Positions 34,484 to 43,648 of a stretch of DNA of 64,000 nucleotides are shown in pieces; within the stretch, counting starts at the first letter, position 1, and the number at the start of each line of letters is the position of its first letter. This DNA comes from Herbaspirillum sp. CF444 (GTDB lineage: Bacteria; Pseudomonadota; Gammaproteobacteria; Burkholderiales; Burkholderiaceae_D), in NCBI RefSeq assembly GCF_000282135.1, contig NZ_AKJW01000007.1, forward strand, positions 28,786 through 92,785, given 5' to 3'. The translations under genes were made by a program, and so were the position numbers. The notes below the pieces were generated by a model that did no database searches, was not told the DNA's origin, and saw only the letters and a list, made by a program, of their open reading frames with translations.

Positions 34484-35236
34484 ATGACCTCACTCGTAAT
34501 TGCAGCAGCGCAGACCATCTCGGCACCCGGCGACCTGGCTGCCAACATTGCCCGGCACGTCGACGTCATCTCACAGGCCGGCGCGCAGGGCGTGAATTTG
34601 CTGGTGTTTCCCGAGTTGTCGCTCACGGGCTACGAGCTGCAGGCGGCGCGCGCGCTGGCGATCCGCGCCGACGACGCCATGCTGGCGCCCTTGCATCGGC
34701 AGGCGCAAGGTCTTGGCATGACGGCAGTCGTCGGCGTGCCGCTGGCGGCCGACGACGATACCGGCCGGCCTTATATCGGCGCGGTGGTGCTGGGCGGCGA
34801 GGGCGCTCCGGCTTTCTACGCCAAACAACATCTGTATGGCGACGAGCAAGACCTGTTCAGCCCCGGCCGCCGGAGCAACCTCTGCAACGTGCTTGGCACG
34901 CGCGTGGCGCTGGCCGTCTGCGCCGACATCACGCAGCCCGGACATGTCGCCCAGGCCGCGGCTGCCGACGCCGCGCTCTACGTCGCCGGCGCGGTGGTGA
35001 CGGGAAAAAGCTACGCCGCCGAGGCGAGCATGCTGCAAGGCTATTCGGCCCGCTATCGCATCGGCGTGCTGCTGGCCAATCATGGCGGACCGACCGGCGG
35101 CTGGCAGGCGGCCGGCCGCAGCGCGTTCTGGGCCGATGGGACGCTGATCGTGGATGCGCCCGGCGGCGGCGAATGCCTGGTTATCGTTCGCCAGTCAGAG
35201 GCCGGTTGGTCGGGCGAAGTGCTTGCACTGGGCTGA
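34484..35236 (+). CDS. Carbon-nitrogen hydrolase (nitrilase superfamily)
   Basis: 250 residues. The catalytic triad of the superfamily is visible: Glu44 in FPELSLTGYE, Lys114 in YAKQHLY and Cys146 in VCADIT. Members hydrolyse amides, nitriles or carbamoyl compounds in the cytoplasm. Somewhat shorter than the 260-330 residues common in the family but complete in motifs. It is followed 17 bases later by the GFA gene on the same strand. Substrate unknown. Confidence 0.88.
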   Translation: MTSLVIAAAQTISAPGDLAANIARHVDVISQAGAQGVNLLVFPELSLTGYELQAARALAIRADDAMLAPLHRQAQGLGMTAVVGVPLAADDDTGRPYIGAVVLGGEGAPAFYAKQHLYGDEQDLFSPGRRSNLCNVLGTRVALAVCADITQPGHVAQAAAADAALYVAGAVVTGKSYAAEASMLQGYSARYRIGVLLANHGGPTGGWQAAGRSAFWADGTLIVDAPGGGECLVIVRQSEAGWSGEVLALG

Positions 35237-35253
35237 GACAGGCCTCCATCTTC

Positions 35254-35691
35254 ATGACTTCTCCCATTGAAAACGCCCCGCGCACCCTCGCCGGCATGTG
35301 TCTGTGCGGCGCGGTGCGCTATGCGGTGGAGGACAGCTTTCAATACGCGTTGAACTGCCACTGCTCCCATTGCCGCCGCGCCACCGGCTCGGCCTTCAAG
35401 CCTTTCGGCGGCATCGAAGCGCACAAGCTGCGCATCACCGCAGGAGAACAATACCTGCATCGTTTCGGCGGCGACGACATTCCCCGGGCACATGAGGCGC
35501 ACGATGCCCACTGCCGCAAATGCGGTTCGCTGCTGTATTCGCTGGTGCGCGACGGCGCCTGGGTCCACGTCACCCTCGGCACGCTGGTCGACACGCCGTC
35601 CATCCGTCCGACCGCGCACATCTTCGTCGGCTCCAAGGCGCCGTGGTTCAGCATCACGGACCAGTTGCCGCAATACGACGAATTCAACTGA
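35254..35691 (+). CDS. GFA-family (glutathione-dependent formaldehyde-activating/CENP-V) zinc protein
   Basis: 145 residues. The conserved zinc cysteines are present: Cys16 and Cys18 (CLCGAVRY), Cys35, Cys37 and Cys40 (NCHCSHCRR), Cys87 and Cys90 (HCRKCGS). The family binds glutathione adducts; most members have no proven reaction. Probably co-transcribed with the nitrilase-like gene. Confidence 0.9.
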   Translation: MTSPIENAPRTLAGMCLCGAVRYAVEDSFQYALNCHCSHCRRATGSAFKPFGGIEAHKLRITAGEQYLHRFGGDDIPRAHEAHDAHCRKCGSLLYSLVRDGAWVHVTLGTLVDTPSIRPTAHIFVGSKAPWFSITDQLPQYDEFN

Positions 35692-35831
35692 GGCGGCTGA
35701 CACTGACAAATCGCTGACGTGCGGTGCAGGATTCCGAGCGATGCAGCCGGCGGCATGGTACGGAGTATGCGGTCTCGCGCGCCGCAGGCCTGCTGTAAAA
35801 AAAGTCCGCATCCCATGTCCCGGTCCATCGC

Positions 35832-36008
35832 ATGCAATACCAAGTGAAGCTACAATTCAGTGAGCTCGGTTCAGTGACCGAGCACGACATAAAACACAAG
35901 ATCAACACGCAGTCCTTCAACATCGGAATAGGGGGAAGAAGCATGTTCCACATGCGCTTTTCTTCGGGGAATCAAGAACATGGACCGTCTTCCTTACCGC
36001 GCCGATAG
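35832..36008 (+). CDS. Possible small protein, 58 aa
   Basis: Begins MQYQVKLQFSELGS; stop TAG at 36006-36008. Mixed composition with a plausible amphipathic beginning, but no clear ribosome site and no recognised family. Overlaps the next candidate in another frame, so at most one is likely to be real. Confidence 0.22.
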   Translation: MQYQVKLQFSELGSVTEHDIKHKINTQSFNIGIGGRSMFHMRFSSGNQEHGPSSLPRR

Positions 36009-36117
36009 CCATCGGCCGCGCAGCTTCCTGGCGACCGGCAGGGTGGCGATCGCCGTCCGGAACAGCGCTCGCCTCGTGCAGGACGCCGTCGGCGTCTTGT
36101 ACACCTTGCGCGCCTGA
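35980..36117 (+). CDS. Possible small basic protein, 45 aa
   Basis: Begins MDRLPYRADSHRP and ends GVLYTLRA, with a GGGGAA sequence about eight bases before the ATG. Arginine-rich, with an amphipathic C-terminal half. No family recognised. It would be co-directional with the DUF3857 gene 54 bases downstream. Confidence 0.3.
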   Translation: MDRLPYRADSHRPRSFLATGRVAIAVRNSARLVQDAVGVLYTLRA

Positions 36118-36171
36118 CCACCGTACACCATTGAAAAAACAGGCCGGCCGCCTGCAATCAGAATCGAAGTC

Positions 36172-38967
36172 ATGTCAAAAAAACTCCTGCTGTCCCTCAT
36201 CCTTGCGCTTGCCTCCCTGATCGCCAGCCCTTATCCGGGCGCGCAGACCGTATCCGACGGCGGCGTCCAGCCGATCGCCTCGCGCGACAAGTTCGCCGAA
36301 AGCGCCTTCCAGCGCGACGCGCCGGTGCCGGCATGGGTGGACCGCATCGCTTCCTTGCCATCGTCCAGGCCGAATGCGCCGGCGACGCCCATCGTCGCGC
36401 GCCTCAACGACGTGTACTTCTACGTCGATGAAAAACCCTCCATCACCATCCACAAGGCGCTGCAGGTCAACGAAGCGTCCGTGCTGGCGCAGATCGGCCA
36501 GTCGGAAATCACCTTCCAGCCGGACTACCAGCGCGTACAGCTGCATGTGCTGCGCATCCATCGCGGCGACCAGGTGATGGACAAGATGCGCGACGCCGAC
36601 ATCCGTTTCCTGCGCCGCGAGCCGGAACTCGATAACGGCATCTACGGCGGCGCCGTCACGGCCGCGATCGTCGTCAACGACGTGCGCGTCGGCGACACGC
36701 TGGAAATCGCCTACACCACCACCGGCAGCAATCCGGTGTTCGGCAATCGCTTCTTCGACGCCGCCGGCTGGGATTATCCCTACCCCACGCTGAAGCGCCG
36801 GGTCACGCTGAACGCGCCCGAAGGCCGCCGCATCCAGTATCGCGTCATCGGCAACGACCTGCGCAATCCACCCCAGGCCGCCGAGTCGCGCGCCAACGGG
36901 CGGCGCATCGTGCGTTTCGAAGCGAACGACCTGACGCCGGTCGACTACGAGAACTACACGCCGCGCGATTACCAGACCGCGCGCTGGCTGCAGTTTTCCG
37001 AGTTCGCGTCGTGGAAAGAGGTCAGCCAGTGGGCCGACAAGCTGTTTGCCGTCAAGACCGATGCCGCCGCCTTGCTGAGCGCCGCCGGCATCGAGCGCGG
37101 CCAGGCCAATCTGCCGGACAAGGTCAGCAAGGCGCTGCAATTCGTGCAAAACAACATCCGCTACCTGTCGGTGTCGCTGGGCGAGAATTCACACCGGCCC
37201 TATCCGCCCGATCAGGTGCTGGCGCGCCGCTATGGCGACTGCAAGGACAAATCGCTGCTGCTGGTGACCCTGCTCAGGCAGCTCAACGTGGAGGCGTCGC
37301 CGGTGCTGGTGCCGACCACTACCCGCAAGGGGATTGACCAGATGCTGCCCAGTCCGCAGATGTTCGACCATGCCATCGTGCGCGCCGTGGTGCAGGGCAA
37401 GGTCTATTACCTCGACCCGACGCGGCTGGGTCAGGCCGGCAAGCTCGACCGCATGGGACAGGTGCATGCCTACACGCAAGTACTGGTGGTGGCGCCCGAC
37501 ACCGACAAGCTGGCCGAGATCGCGCCGCCGGCCAATGAAGAGCTGATCACCGGCACGCGCTTCGAACGCGTCGCCGTGACCAGGATGAACGAACCGGCGA
37601 CGATGTCGGTGCAACTGCTCTATACGGGCACCGATGCCGAAGCGGCGCGCGCCGGATTGAGCAAGGTCACGCCGGCCCAGCTGCGCAAGTTCTACGAAGG
37701 CAACATCGGCAAGCGCCACCCCGCCGCCGTCATGCTCGGCGACCCGAAAATCACCGATGACCGCGACGACAATCGCATGACCATCGACCTGCAGTTCCGC
37801 ATCCCGGATTTCATCCAGCCGGCGCAGGCCAACTGGATGCTGCACTACCAGCCGAGCAATCTGCGCGGCCTGTTTTTCGTGCCGGACAACGCCAACCGGA
37901 CCACGCCGCTGTCGCTGCCGGCGTTCCCGTCGATCAACCGCTACGTGCTGGAAGTGACGCTGCCGGAAGAATACGACGCGCGCTACACGCCGTCGCAGCG
38001 CAGCGTGCAGAGTCCGTCGTTCAGCCTCAGCCAGGAGCTGTCGTTTACCGGTCGTCAGTTGAAGGCCGTGCTTGAACTGCGCATGCTGGCCGATCGTGTC
38101 GCCGCCAGGGACACGTCGCAATTCCTGACCGACATCAACAAGGCCAGCGAGATGTTGCAGGGAACGCTGACGATCCGCCAGACCGACCTCAAGTCGGCGC
38201 GCGTCGCCAAGCCGCAACTGGGCTTCAAGCAAGCGCTGGCCGAGCGTCTGGAAAACATCGTCAAGAGCGCCGGCCAGGTCGTCGCCGACGCCCGGCTTAT
38301 GGGGCGCGACGCCAGTGCGGCCCTGTGCGAGCGCGCACGCGCCGAAGCTTATCTGGGCCGCAATCCGGAAGCCGTCGCCGACGTCCAGAACGCCACGGCC
38401 CAGCAATCCGGCGCGCCCGAGATGGTCAGGTGCCGCGCCGAAGTCGAGCTGGCGACCGGCGACTTCAAAGCCGGCGAGCAGAGCTTTTCGCGCGCCATCG
38501 CCATGGGACAGAAGGACAGCAACGTCTATTTGCAGCGCGGCATTGCCGGCTTCTACCAGGGCCGCCTTGACGTCGCCGCCGGCGACTTCCTGAAGGCGGG
38601 CGACGCCGCCCAGAATCCGGCAGAAAAAATCCGCGCCCGCATCTGGCATACCCTGGCCTTGCGCCGCGCCGGCAAAAAGATCGACAACGAACTCCTGGTG
38701 GCCGACGCCGATGCCTGGCCCGGCGCCGGACTGGCCGTGCTGACAGGTCGCCAGACGCCGGAAGCCATGTTCAGGACGGCGCAAAACCAGAGCGGCGACG
38801 CCGGCGAGATCGCGCTGGCGGAAGCCTACTTCTATGCCGGCCAGTACTTCTTGCTGAGCGGCGACAAACTCAAGGCGCGCCTGTACTTCCAGCACGCGCT
38901 CGACAAGGGCGTGCTCTATGCGCCGTTCCATCTGGCCGCGCGCCAGGAAATCGCAGTATTGAAATAA
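36172..38967 (+). CDS. Exported DUF3857/transglutaminase-like protein with C-terminal repeats
   Basis: 931 residues. The N-terminal signal peptide LLLSLILALASLIAS ends near residue 24. A DUF3857 beta domain (about 50-290) is followed by a transglutaminase-like domain with an apparent catalytic triad Cys357 (RYGDCKDKS), His400 (FDHAIV) and Asp415 (YYLDPT), then a beta-rich region and a TPR-like helical C-terminus (about 690-920). Such proteins are periplasmic; substrates are not known. Followed after 26 bases by a second exported protein, probably the same operon. Confidence 0.85.
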   Translation: MSKKLLLSLILALASLIASPYPGAQTVSDGGVQPIASRDKFAESAFQRDAPVPAWVDRIASLPSSRPNAPATPIVARLNDVYFYVDEKPSITIHKALQVNEASVLAQIGQSEITFQPDYQRVQLHVLRIHRGDQVMDKMRDADIRFLRREPELDNGIYGGAVTAAIVVNDVRVGDTLEIAYTTTGSNPVFGNRFFDAAGWDYPYPTLKRRVTLNAPEGRRIQYRVIGNDLRNPPQAAESRANGRRIVRFEANDLTPVDYENYTPRDYQTARWLQFSEFASWKEVSQWADKLFAVKTDAAALLSAAGIERGQANLPDKVSKALQFVQNNIRYLSVSLGENSHRPYPPDQVLARRYGDCKDKSLLLVTLLRQLNVEASPVLVPTTTRKGIDQMLPSPQMFDHAIVRAVVQGKVYYLDPTRLGQAGKLDRMGQVHAYTQVLVVAPDTDKLAEIAPPANEELITGTRFERVAVTRMNEPATMSVQLLYTGTDAEAARAGLSKVTPAQLRKFYEGNIGKRHPAAVMLGDPKITDDRDDNRMTIDLQFRIPDFIQPAQANWMLHYQPSNLRGLFFVPDNANRTTPLSLPAFPSINRYVLEVTLPEEYDARYTPSQRSVQSPSFSLSQELSFTGRQLKAVLELRMLADRVAARDTSQFLTDINKASEMLQGTLTIRQTDLKSARVAKPQLGFKQALAERLENIVKSAGQVVADARLMGRDASAALCERARAEAYLGRNPEAVADVQNATAQQSGAPEMVRCRAEVELATGDFKAGEQSFSRAIAMGQKDSNVYLQRGIAGFYQGRLDVAAGDFLKAGDAAQNPAEKIRARIWHTLALRRAGKKIDNELLVADADAWPGAGLAVLTGRQTPEAMFRTAQNQSGDAGEIALAEAYFYAGQYFLLSGDKLKARLYFQHALDKGVLYAPFHLAARQEIAVLK

Positions 38968-38993
38968 GAAAAAGATCGACGGGAAAATTCACC

Positions 38994-40301
38994 ATGAAAC
39001 TTCTGCGCCACGGCATTCCCCTTTTGTTTTGCACCCTGACCGCAACCGGCATCCAGGCCCTGGCCCAGCAAGCGGTCCCGTCAGCACCGGCCGCCGAGTC
39101 CGCGTCGTCGCTTTCTTCATCGGCGGCGCCGACCGTGCCGCCGCCGATACAGATCAGCGAGGCGCATCGGGCGGCGGTCGCGCGCATGCTCAAGGCTTTT
39201 CATGCCGATGAACTGGCGCTGTACGGCTTGAAAGTGGGGCTCCAGCAAGCGAAGGAAAAGGATCCAGCGGCGGAAGCTTACGTGCGCGAGGTATTCGACG
39301 CCGTCACGCCGGCGCAAATGGTCGACAAGATGCTGCCGGCCTATGCCCGCTACTATTCCCCGGCGGAGGCGGACGCGATCGCGCAATTCTTCACCACGCC
39401 GGTGGGCGCCAAGTTCGTCGGCGGCATGGTGAAGGACATGCTGGCCGGCAGGAAATTCAGTCTCGAAAGCCTGCATCTGACGTCGTCCGAAATGGTCCCG
39501 CTCACCAGTTTCCTCATGACGCCGACGGCGCAGAAGATCGGCAAAGTACAGCCCATGATCAACCAGGAAGTCGCCGGGATCATGCGCACGTGGGGCGCCG
39601 AACTGATGCGCGCGCGCATGAAAAAATCAATGACGCCGCTGGTCGCCCAGATCGACAGCGATCTGGTGAGCCAGGGCGTCGCGCCGGGTGATGCGCCAGG
39701 TTCCGGATTGAAGGCGGCGCCGGCCGGCGGCCAGACCGGCCCATGGAATGCGGTAGCCAATATCGGCGTGGCTGCCAGCAAGGCCGCGGCGGAAGCGCGG
39801 CAGCACTATCAGGACGATGTCCGGACGCTGGGAGCGCAGATGCAGCTCGGCGCATCGGGTCTGACGTCGGCCGACAATATCGCCACCAGCAAGAAGAACG
39901 TGCAGCGCATGGGAGAATCGCTGGACCGCTATCTGCAAAGCTATGACCAGGTCATGAAAGAAGCGCGCGAAAAAATGGTCGCCATCGACTTGCCGGAAAA
40001 TCTGAAGGCCGCGCTCCTCCAGGGTTTCGACATTGGCCTGGCCCGCTCCTATGACGAGCGCATCCGTTACGGCGAGAATCAGCGCGCCTTGCTGGGGCTG
40101 TATCAGCGTCTGTTCGAATTCGCCGAAGCGCGTCTGGGCAAGATCAGCGTTGCCGACGGCAAGCTGGTGTTTGCCGACGTCGCCGACCAGGAAATCTACC
40201 GGACCATCATCGGCCAGATCGGCGTGGAAAGCCAGCGCGAAGCCGACCTGGTCAAGGAAAGCCAGGAGCGTGTGCGGAAGGCGTCGAACAACATGCGCTG
40301 A
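38994..40301 (+). CDS. Exported protein with DUF2059-like domain
   Basis: 435 residues with signal peptide (LLFCTLTATGIQALAQQ). A Ser/Ala/Pro linker (about 27-48) leads into a helical domain with YYSPAEADAIAQFFTTPVGA, the hallmark of DUF2059 proteins, and a second long helical region follows. Periplasmic, function unknown. The 3' end overlaps the convergent AraC gene by 50 bases. Confidence 0.82.
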   Translation: MKLLRHGIPLLFCTLTATGIQALAQQAVPSAPAAESASSLSSSAAPTVPPPIQISEAHRAAVARMLKAFHADELALYGLKVGLQQAKEKDPAAEAYVREVFDAVTPAQMVDKMLPAYARYYSPAEADAIAQFFTTPVGAKFVGGMVKDMLAGRKFSLESLHLTSSEMVPLTSFLMTPTAQKIGKVQPMINQEVAGIMRTWGAELMRARMKKSMTPLVAQIDSDLVSQGVAPGDAPGSGLKAAPAGGQTGPWNAVANIGVAASKAAAEARQHYQDDVRTLGAQMQLGASGLTSADNIATSKKNVQRMGESLDRYLQSYDQVMKEAREKMVAIDLPENLKAALLQGFDIGLARSYDERIRYGENQRALLGLYQRLFEFAEARLGKISVADGKLVFADVADQEIYRTIIGQIGVESQREADLVKESQERVRKASNNMR

Positions 40302-40686
40302 CCGGAGCGCCGGCCGGCGCAAGCCGGCATTGCCGGAAATGCCGCGGCGTCATGCCGTAGGCGCGCCGGAACGCGCGGCAGAAATCGGAGGCGCTGTTGA
40401 AGCCGGCGCCGTAGGCAATATCCACGATCGCGCTTTCCGGCGAGTCGATCATTTCGGCGGCGGCTTCCCGCAAGCGGCAGTTGCGGATGTATTCCATCAG
40501 GCCGCCTTCGGCTTCGAACAGGCGATACAAGGTAGGGCGCGACAACCGGAACGCCGCCTGTATGGTTGCCGGCGTGAGCCAGTTCTGGTCAAGCCGTTCG
40601 TGGATGTAGTCGCGGATGTCGGCCAGCAGTGCATTGCGCCTGATGGCGTGTGGGGTGGATGCTTGTCCTGCGGTCACGCGTTGCAT
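40252..40686 (-). CDS. Short AraC-type regulator, DNA-binding domain only
   Basis: 144 residues from ATG 40686, with AAGGAG nine bases upstream. Only the AraC double helix-turn-helix is present: FRLSRPTLYRLFEAEGG and IAYGAGFNSASDFCRAFRRA. It is closely similar to the last about 110 residues of the 357-aa AraC protein at 56174-57247, so it looks like that type without its sensor half. Its own start site is good, so it may be functional. Confidence 0.82.
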   Translation of the reverse strand: MQRVTAGQASTPHAIRRNALLADIRDYIHERLDQNWLTPATIQAAFRLSRPTLYRLFEAEGGLMEYIRNCRLREAAAEMIDSPESAIVDIAYGAGFNSASDFCRAFRRAYGMTPRHFRQCRLAPAGAPVSACCSTPSAHAPGFP

Positions 40687-40721
40687 TTTTGGAACTCCTT
40701 TCATCAATAGGCGTGAGATGC

Positions 40722-40802
40722 GTTCTTCCCGGAAAGGGCACTGGCAAGCGCAGATGCGCCCTGCAAGGAGGCAACGCGGCCAGCGCCCTTTCCGGGAAGA
40801 AC
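40722..40802. repeat. Long inverted repeat, 18-bp perfect arms (24 bp with one mismatch)
   Basis: Left arm GTTCTTCCCGGAAAGGGC (40722-40739), right arm GCCCTTTCCGGGAAGAAC (40785-40802). The match continues inward through CTGGC/GCCAG after one mismatch. It lies between the AraC gene and a NarL-type regulator gene, in 262 bases without other features. Confidence 0.85.
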
Positions 40803-40948
40803 CCGGAGGGGGCTGCCTGTTTGGGGTTCCCGCGCGGCACCATGAATGAGGATGACTGTATGGCTGCAGGCGGCGCTTGTCTGTAGAACAAATGCGCTAC
40901 AAGAATCGGCAATGGTCCGGCAATGACCCGGCGTACAATGGGCCTCCC

Positions 40949-41701
40949 ATGCCATCCATCACCGACATCCCCATGCTGCCCGTCATCCACGTCGCCATCG
41001 TCGAGGACGATCCCGGCTTTCGCGATGCGCTGAGCAAGGTCGTGCAGGTCGCGCCGGACATGAAGCTGGCGGGCATGGCCGGCACCCGCGCGGAAGGCCT
41101 GGCCATGCTGCAGGGGCCGCCGGCGGATGTCTTGCTGGTGGACCTGGGTTTGCCGGACGGCTCCGGCATCGACGTCATCGTGGCGGCGGTGACGCAATGG
41201 CCGAGTTGCAACATCATGGTCAGCACCACCTTCGGCGACGAGACCCACGTCATGCGTTCGATCGAAGCGGGCGCCGCCGGCTATCTGCTCAAGGACAGTT
41301 CGCCCGCAAAAATGATCGATGAAATCCGCAGCCTGGCCAGCGGCGGCAGCCCCATCAGTCCCATCATTGCGCGCCAGGTGCTGGCGCGTTTCCGCGGCGC
41401 TGCAGCTCCTTCCACCGCTGCCGCGTCCGGCACAACGGGCATGGCCGGTACAACAGCAGCGAACCAGCGTAGCGCCGGCACGCGCGGGCAGGAAGAAGCC
41501 TCGGTGCTGCTGTCGGTGCGCGAAAAGGAAGTGCTGGACTACATCACGCGCGGCTTCACGGCGCAGGAGATCGCCAAGCTGATGCAGCTGTCGCCGTTCA
41601 CCGTGCGCACCTTCGTGCGCCGCATCTACAGCAAGCTCAAGGTCACCTCCAAAACGGAAGCCATTTATGAAGCCAGGACGCTCGGACTGCTACCCGACTG
41701 A
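40949..41701 (+). CDS. NarL/LuxR-type response regulator
   Basis: 250 residues from ATG 40949; an in-frame ATG at 40973 is an alternative. Receiver domain with acidic pocket (IVEDD at 17-21) and phospho-acceptor Asp65 in LLVDLGLPDGSG, then an Ala/Thr/Gly-rich linker and a GerE helix-turn-helix (SVREKEVLDYITRGFTAQEI). It forms a two-component pair with the kinase gene 24 bases downstream. A TACAAT box at 40935-40940 is a possible -10, which would give a very short leader. Confidence 0.9.
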   Translation: MPSITDIPMLPVIHVAIVEDDPGFRDALSKVVQVAPDMKLAGMAGTRAEGLAMLQGPPADVLLVDLGLPDGSGIDVIVAAVTQWPSCNIMVSTTFGDETHVMRSIEAGAAGYLLKDSSPAKMIDEIRSLASGGSPISPIIARQVLARFRGAAAPSTAAASGTTGMAGTTAANQRSAGTRGQEEASVLLSVREKEVLDYITRGFTAQEIAKLMQLSPFTVRTFVRRIYSKLKVTSKTEAIYEARTLGLLPD

Positions 41702-41725
41702 GCGGCATCCGGCGATAATGCGCGC

Positions 41726-43648
41726 ATGAAAACTCTCTCCACACGCCTGTTCGCCAACGCGCTTTTCGCCGTGTCCGTGGCGCTGCTGGTCGCCGTCGGC
41801 GCCTGGTATGTGCAGAGCGACGGCGAGGCAACTGCGGCCAGCCTGCACCTGACGCAAGCGGACTGGCAGGACATGGACGGCCATGGATTTTCCGCGCCGC
41901 CTCTGGCGATGGACGGCCGCGACCTGCCGTCGTCATGGCAGCACGCCACGTTGCCGTCTGCTTTGCCGGTGGCGCCACCGCCGGCAAGTACTGCCGGTGC
42001 GGCGACCATCCGCACGACCTGGGTGAAGCTGTCCGTTACCGGCCCATTGCCCGCCGGGCCGCTGGTGTTGTATGGCATCCGCATCAAGACCGACGGCACC
42101 GTCGCGGTGTACGCCAACGGCAGCCTGGCTTACCGCACGCAGCAGCGCGGCCAGCTGTGGAACAGCCTGTTCACGCCACTGTGGTTCACGCTCGACCGGC
42201 ATGACGACGCGCCGCTCAAAGAAATCCTGATCCGGGTGGAGCACGTCCCCGAGACGCCGGTGGGGTTGTCGTCGCTGTGGGTGGGGACTGCCGAGGCGCT
42301 GCGTGGTCGTTATTACCTGCGCCAATGGTTGCAGCGCGAACTGCCGGCCACGCTCAGCGCCGCGTTCATGGCGGTGGGGATTTTTGCCTTGTTCGTCTGG
42401 TTCCGGCGCCGCCACGAGATGAGCTATCTGCTGTTCTTCAATCTCGCCGCGGTCTCTTTCGTCGGTCATTTGCACTATTACGTGAGCCTGCCCATCGTGA
42501 CCGACTGGTTTGCGTGGCTGACAGCGAATGCCTTGCTATGGCTGCTGACGGTGGTCCATCTGTTCCTGCGGCAATTGCATGGCCGCCCGCTGACCTGGCT
42601 GACGCGCGCGCTGGTCGGCGTCACGCTGGCGGCGAGCGTGCTGTCGATACCGGCGCTGGGCATCCTGCCGGTGTATCCCAGCACGTCGCCGTTGGTGCCC
42701 TTCATGTATGCCGTCACGGTGTTCATGGGCGTGCTGGTGTGTGCGATGGGCGCGCGGGCGTCGTGGCAGCGCTCGCGCGAAGCCATGCTGCTGGTCACCG
42801 GCGTCGGCGTGGCAGTGTTGCTGGGCATGTCCGACTGGCTGCTGCACAACAACGTCATCAATCCGGAGGGCTGGTTCCTCGGCGCCTATACCAACGCGGT
42901 CACTTTCGCCATGTTCGGCGCGCTGATGTACCGGCGTTACGTCAACGCCATCGCGGAAGTGGAACGGATCAACGCCAGCCTGGCGCAGCGCCTGCAGGCG
43001 CGCGAGGCCGAACTGGAGGTCAGCCATCGCCTGCTGCGCGAAGCGGCCCTGCGGCAAACCATCAGCGAAGAGCGCCAGCGCCTGATGCAGGACATGCACG
43101 ACGGCCTCGGTTCCTCGCTCATCAGCGCGATCCGCTCGGTCGAACGCGGCGGCGTCAGCGACGCCAAGGTGTCGCAGATACTCAAGGATTGCCTCGACGA
43201 TCTCAAGCTGACCATCGACTCGATGGAACCGGTCGAAGCGGACTTGCTGCTGTTGCTGGCGACCTTGCGCTTCCGTCTCGAACCGCGTTTCGAAGGCAGC
43301 AACATCACGCTGGTCTGGGACGTGCAGGAGCTGCCCACGCTGGCCTGGCTGGAACCCTCCAGCGCGCTGCATATCCTGCGCATCGTGCAGGAGAGCATCG
43401 CCAATATTTTGCGCCACACCCGCGCCGACCGCATCCGTGTCGGCACCGCATGCGACGATGACGGCGTAACGGTCACCATCGAAGACAACGGCCAGGGTTT
43501 CGATGTCGCCAAGGCATTGGACAGCGCCGCAGGACGCGGCCTGCACAACCAGCAGCGGCGCGCCAAGGCGGTCGACGGCGCCGTTGCCTGGGCATCGGAT
43601 GCCGGCGGCACGCGTTTTACGCTGTGGTTGCCGCTGGTGCGTAATTAG
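41726..43648 (+). CDS. Membrane sensor histidine kinase (HisKA_3, NarX/DesK type) with 7TM-like sensor
   Basis: 640 residues. An N-terminal membrane anchor, a periplasmic beta domain (about 85-190, 7TMR-DISM extracellular-like), about seven membrane helices (about 205-410), a coiled coil, and a kinase core with phospho-acceptor His458 in QDMHDGLGSS and ATP-binding motif EDNGQGFD. Cognate to the response regulator just upstream. It ends four bases into the convergent LysR gene. Signal unknown. Confidence 0.9.
   Translation: MKTLSTRLFANALFAVSVALLVAVGAWYVQSDGEATAASLHLTQADWQDMDGHGFSAPPLAMDGRDLPSSWQHATLPSALPVAPPPASTAGAATIRTTWVKLSVTGPLPAGPLVLYGIRIKTDGTVAVYANGSLAYRTQQRGQLWNSLFTPLWFTLDRHDDAPLKEILIRVEHVPETPVGLSSLWVGTAEALRGRYYLRQWLQRELPATLSAAFMAVGIFALFVWFRRRHEMSYLLFFNLAAVSFVGHLHYYVSLPIVTDWFAWLTANALLWLLTVVHLFLRQLHGRPLTWLTRALVGVTLAASVLSIPALGILPVYPSTSPLVPFMYAVTVFMGVLVCAMGARASWQRSREAMLLVTGVGVAVLLGMSDWLLHNNVINPEGWFLGAYTNAVTFAMFGALMYRRYVNAIAEVERINASLAQRLQAREAELEVSHRLLREAALRQTISEERQRLMQDMHDGLGSSLISAIRSVERGGVSDAKVSQILKDCLDDLKLTIDSMEPVEADLLLLLATLRFRLEPRFEGSNITLVWDVQELPTLAWLEPSSALHILRIVQESIANILRHTRADRIRVGTACDDDGVTVTIEDNGQGFDVAKALDSAAGRGLHNQQRRAKAVDGAVAWASDAGGTRFTLWLPLVRN

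Larger units (their letters stand above)
35692..36171. other. 480-base gap with two small-ORF candidates and a hairpin
   Basis: No recognised gene. It contains GCTCGGT-TCAGTG-ACCGAGC (35864-35883), which could end transcription only weakly because no T-run follows, plus the two short frames listed separately. Confidence 0.5.

Noticed and set aside
35861..35886. GCTCGGT/ACCGAGC hairpin as rho-independent terminator after the GFA gene
   Set aside because: Seven-base stem without T-run and 170 bases from the stop codon; not convincing.
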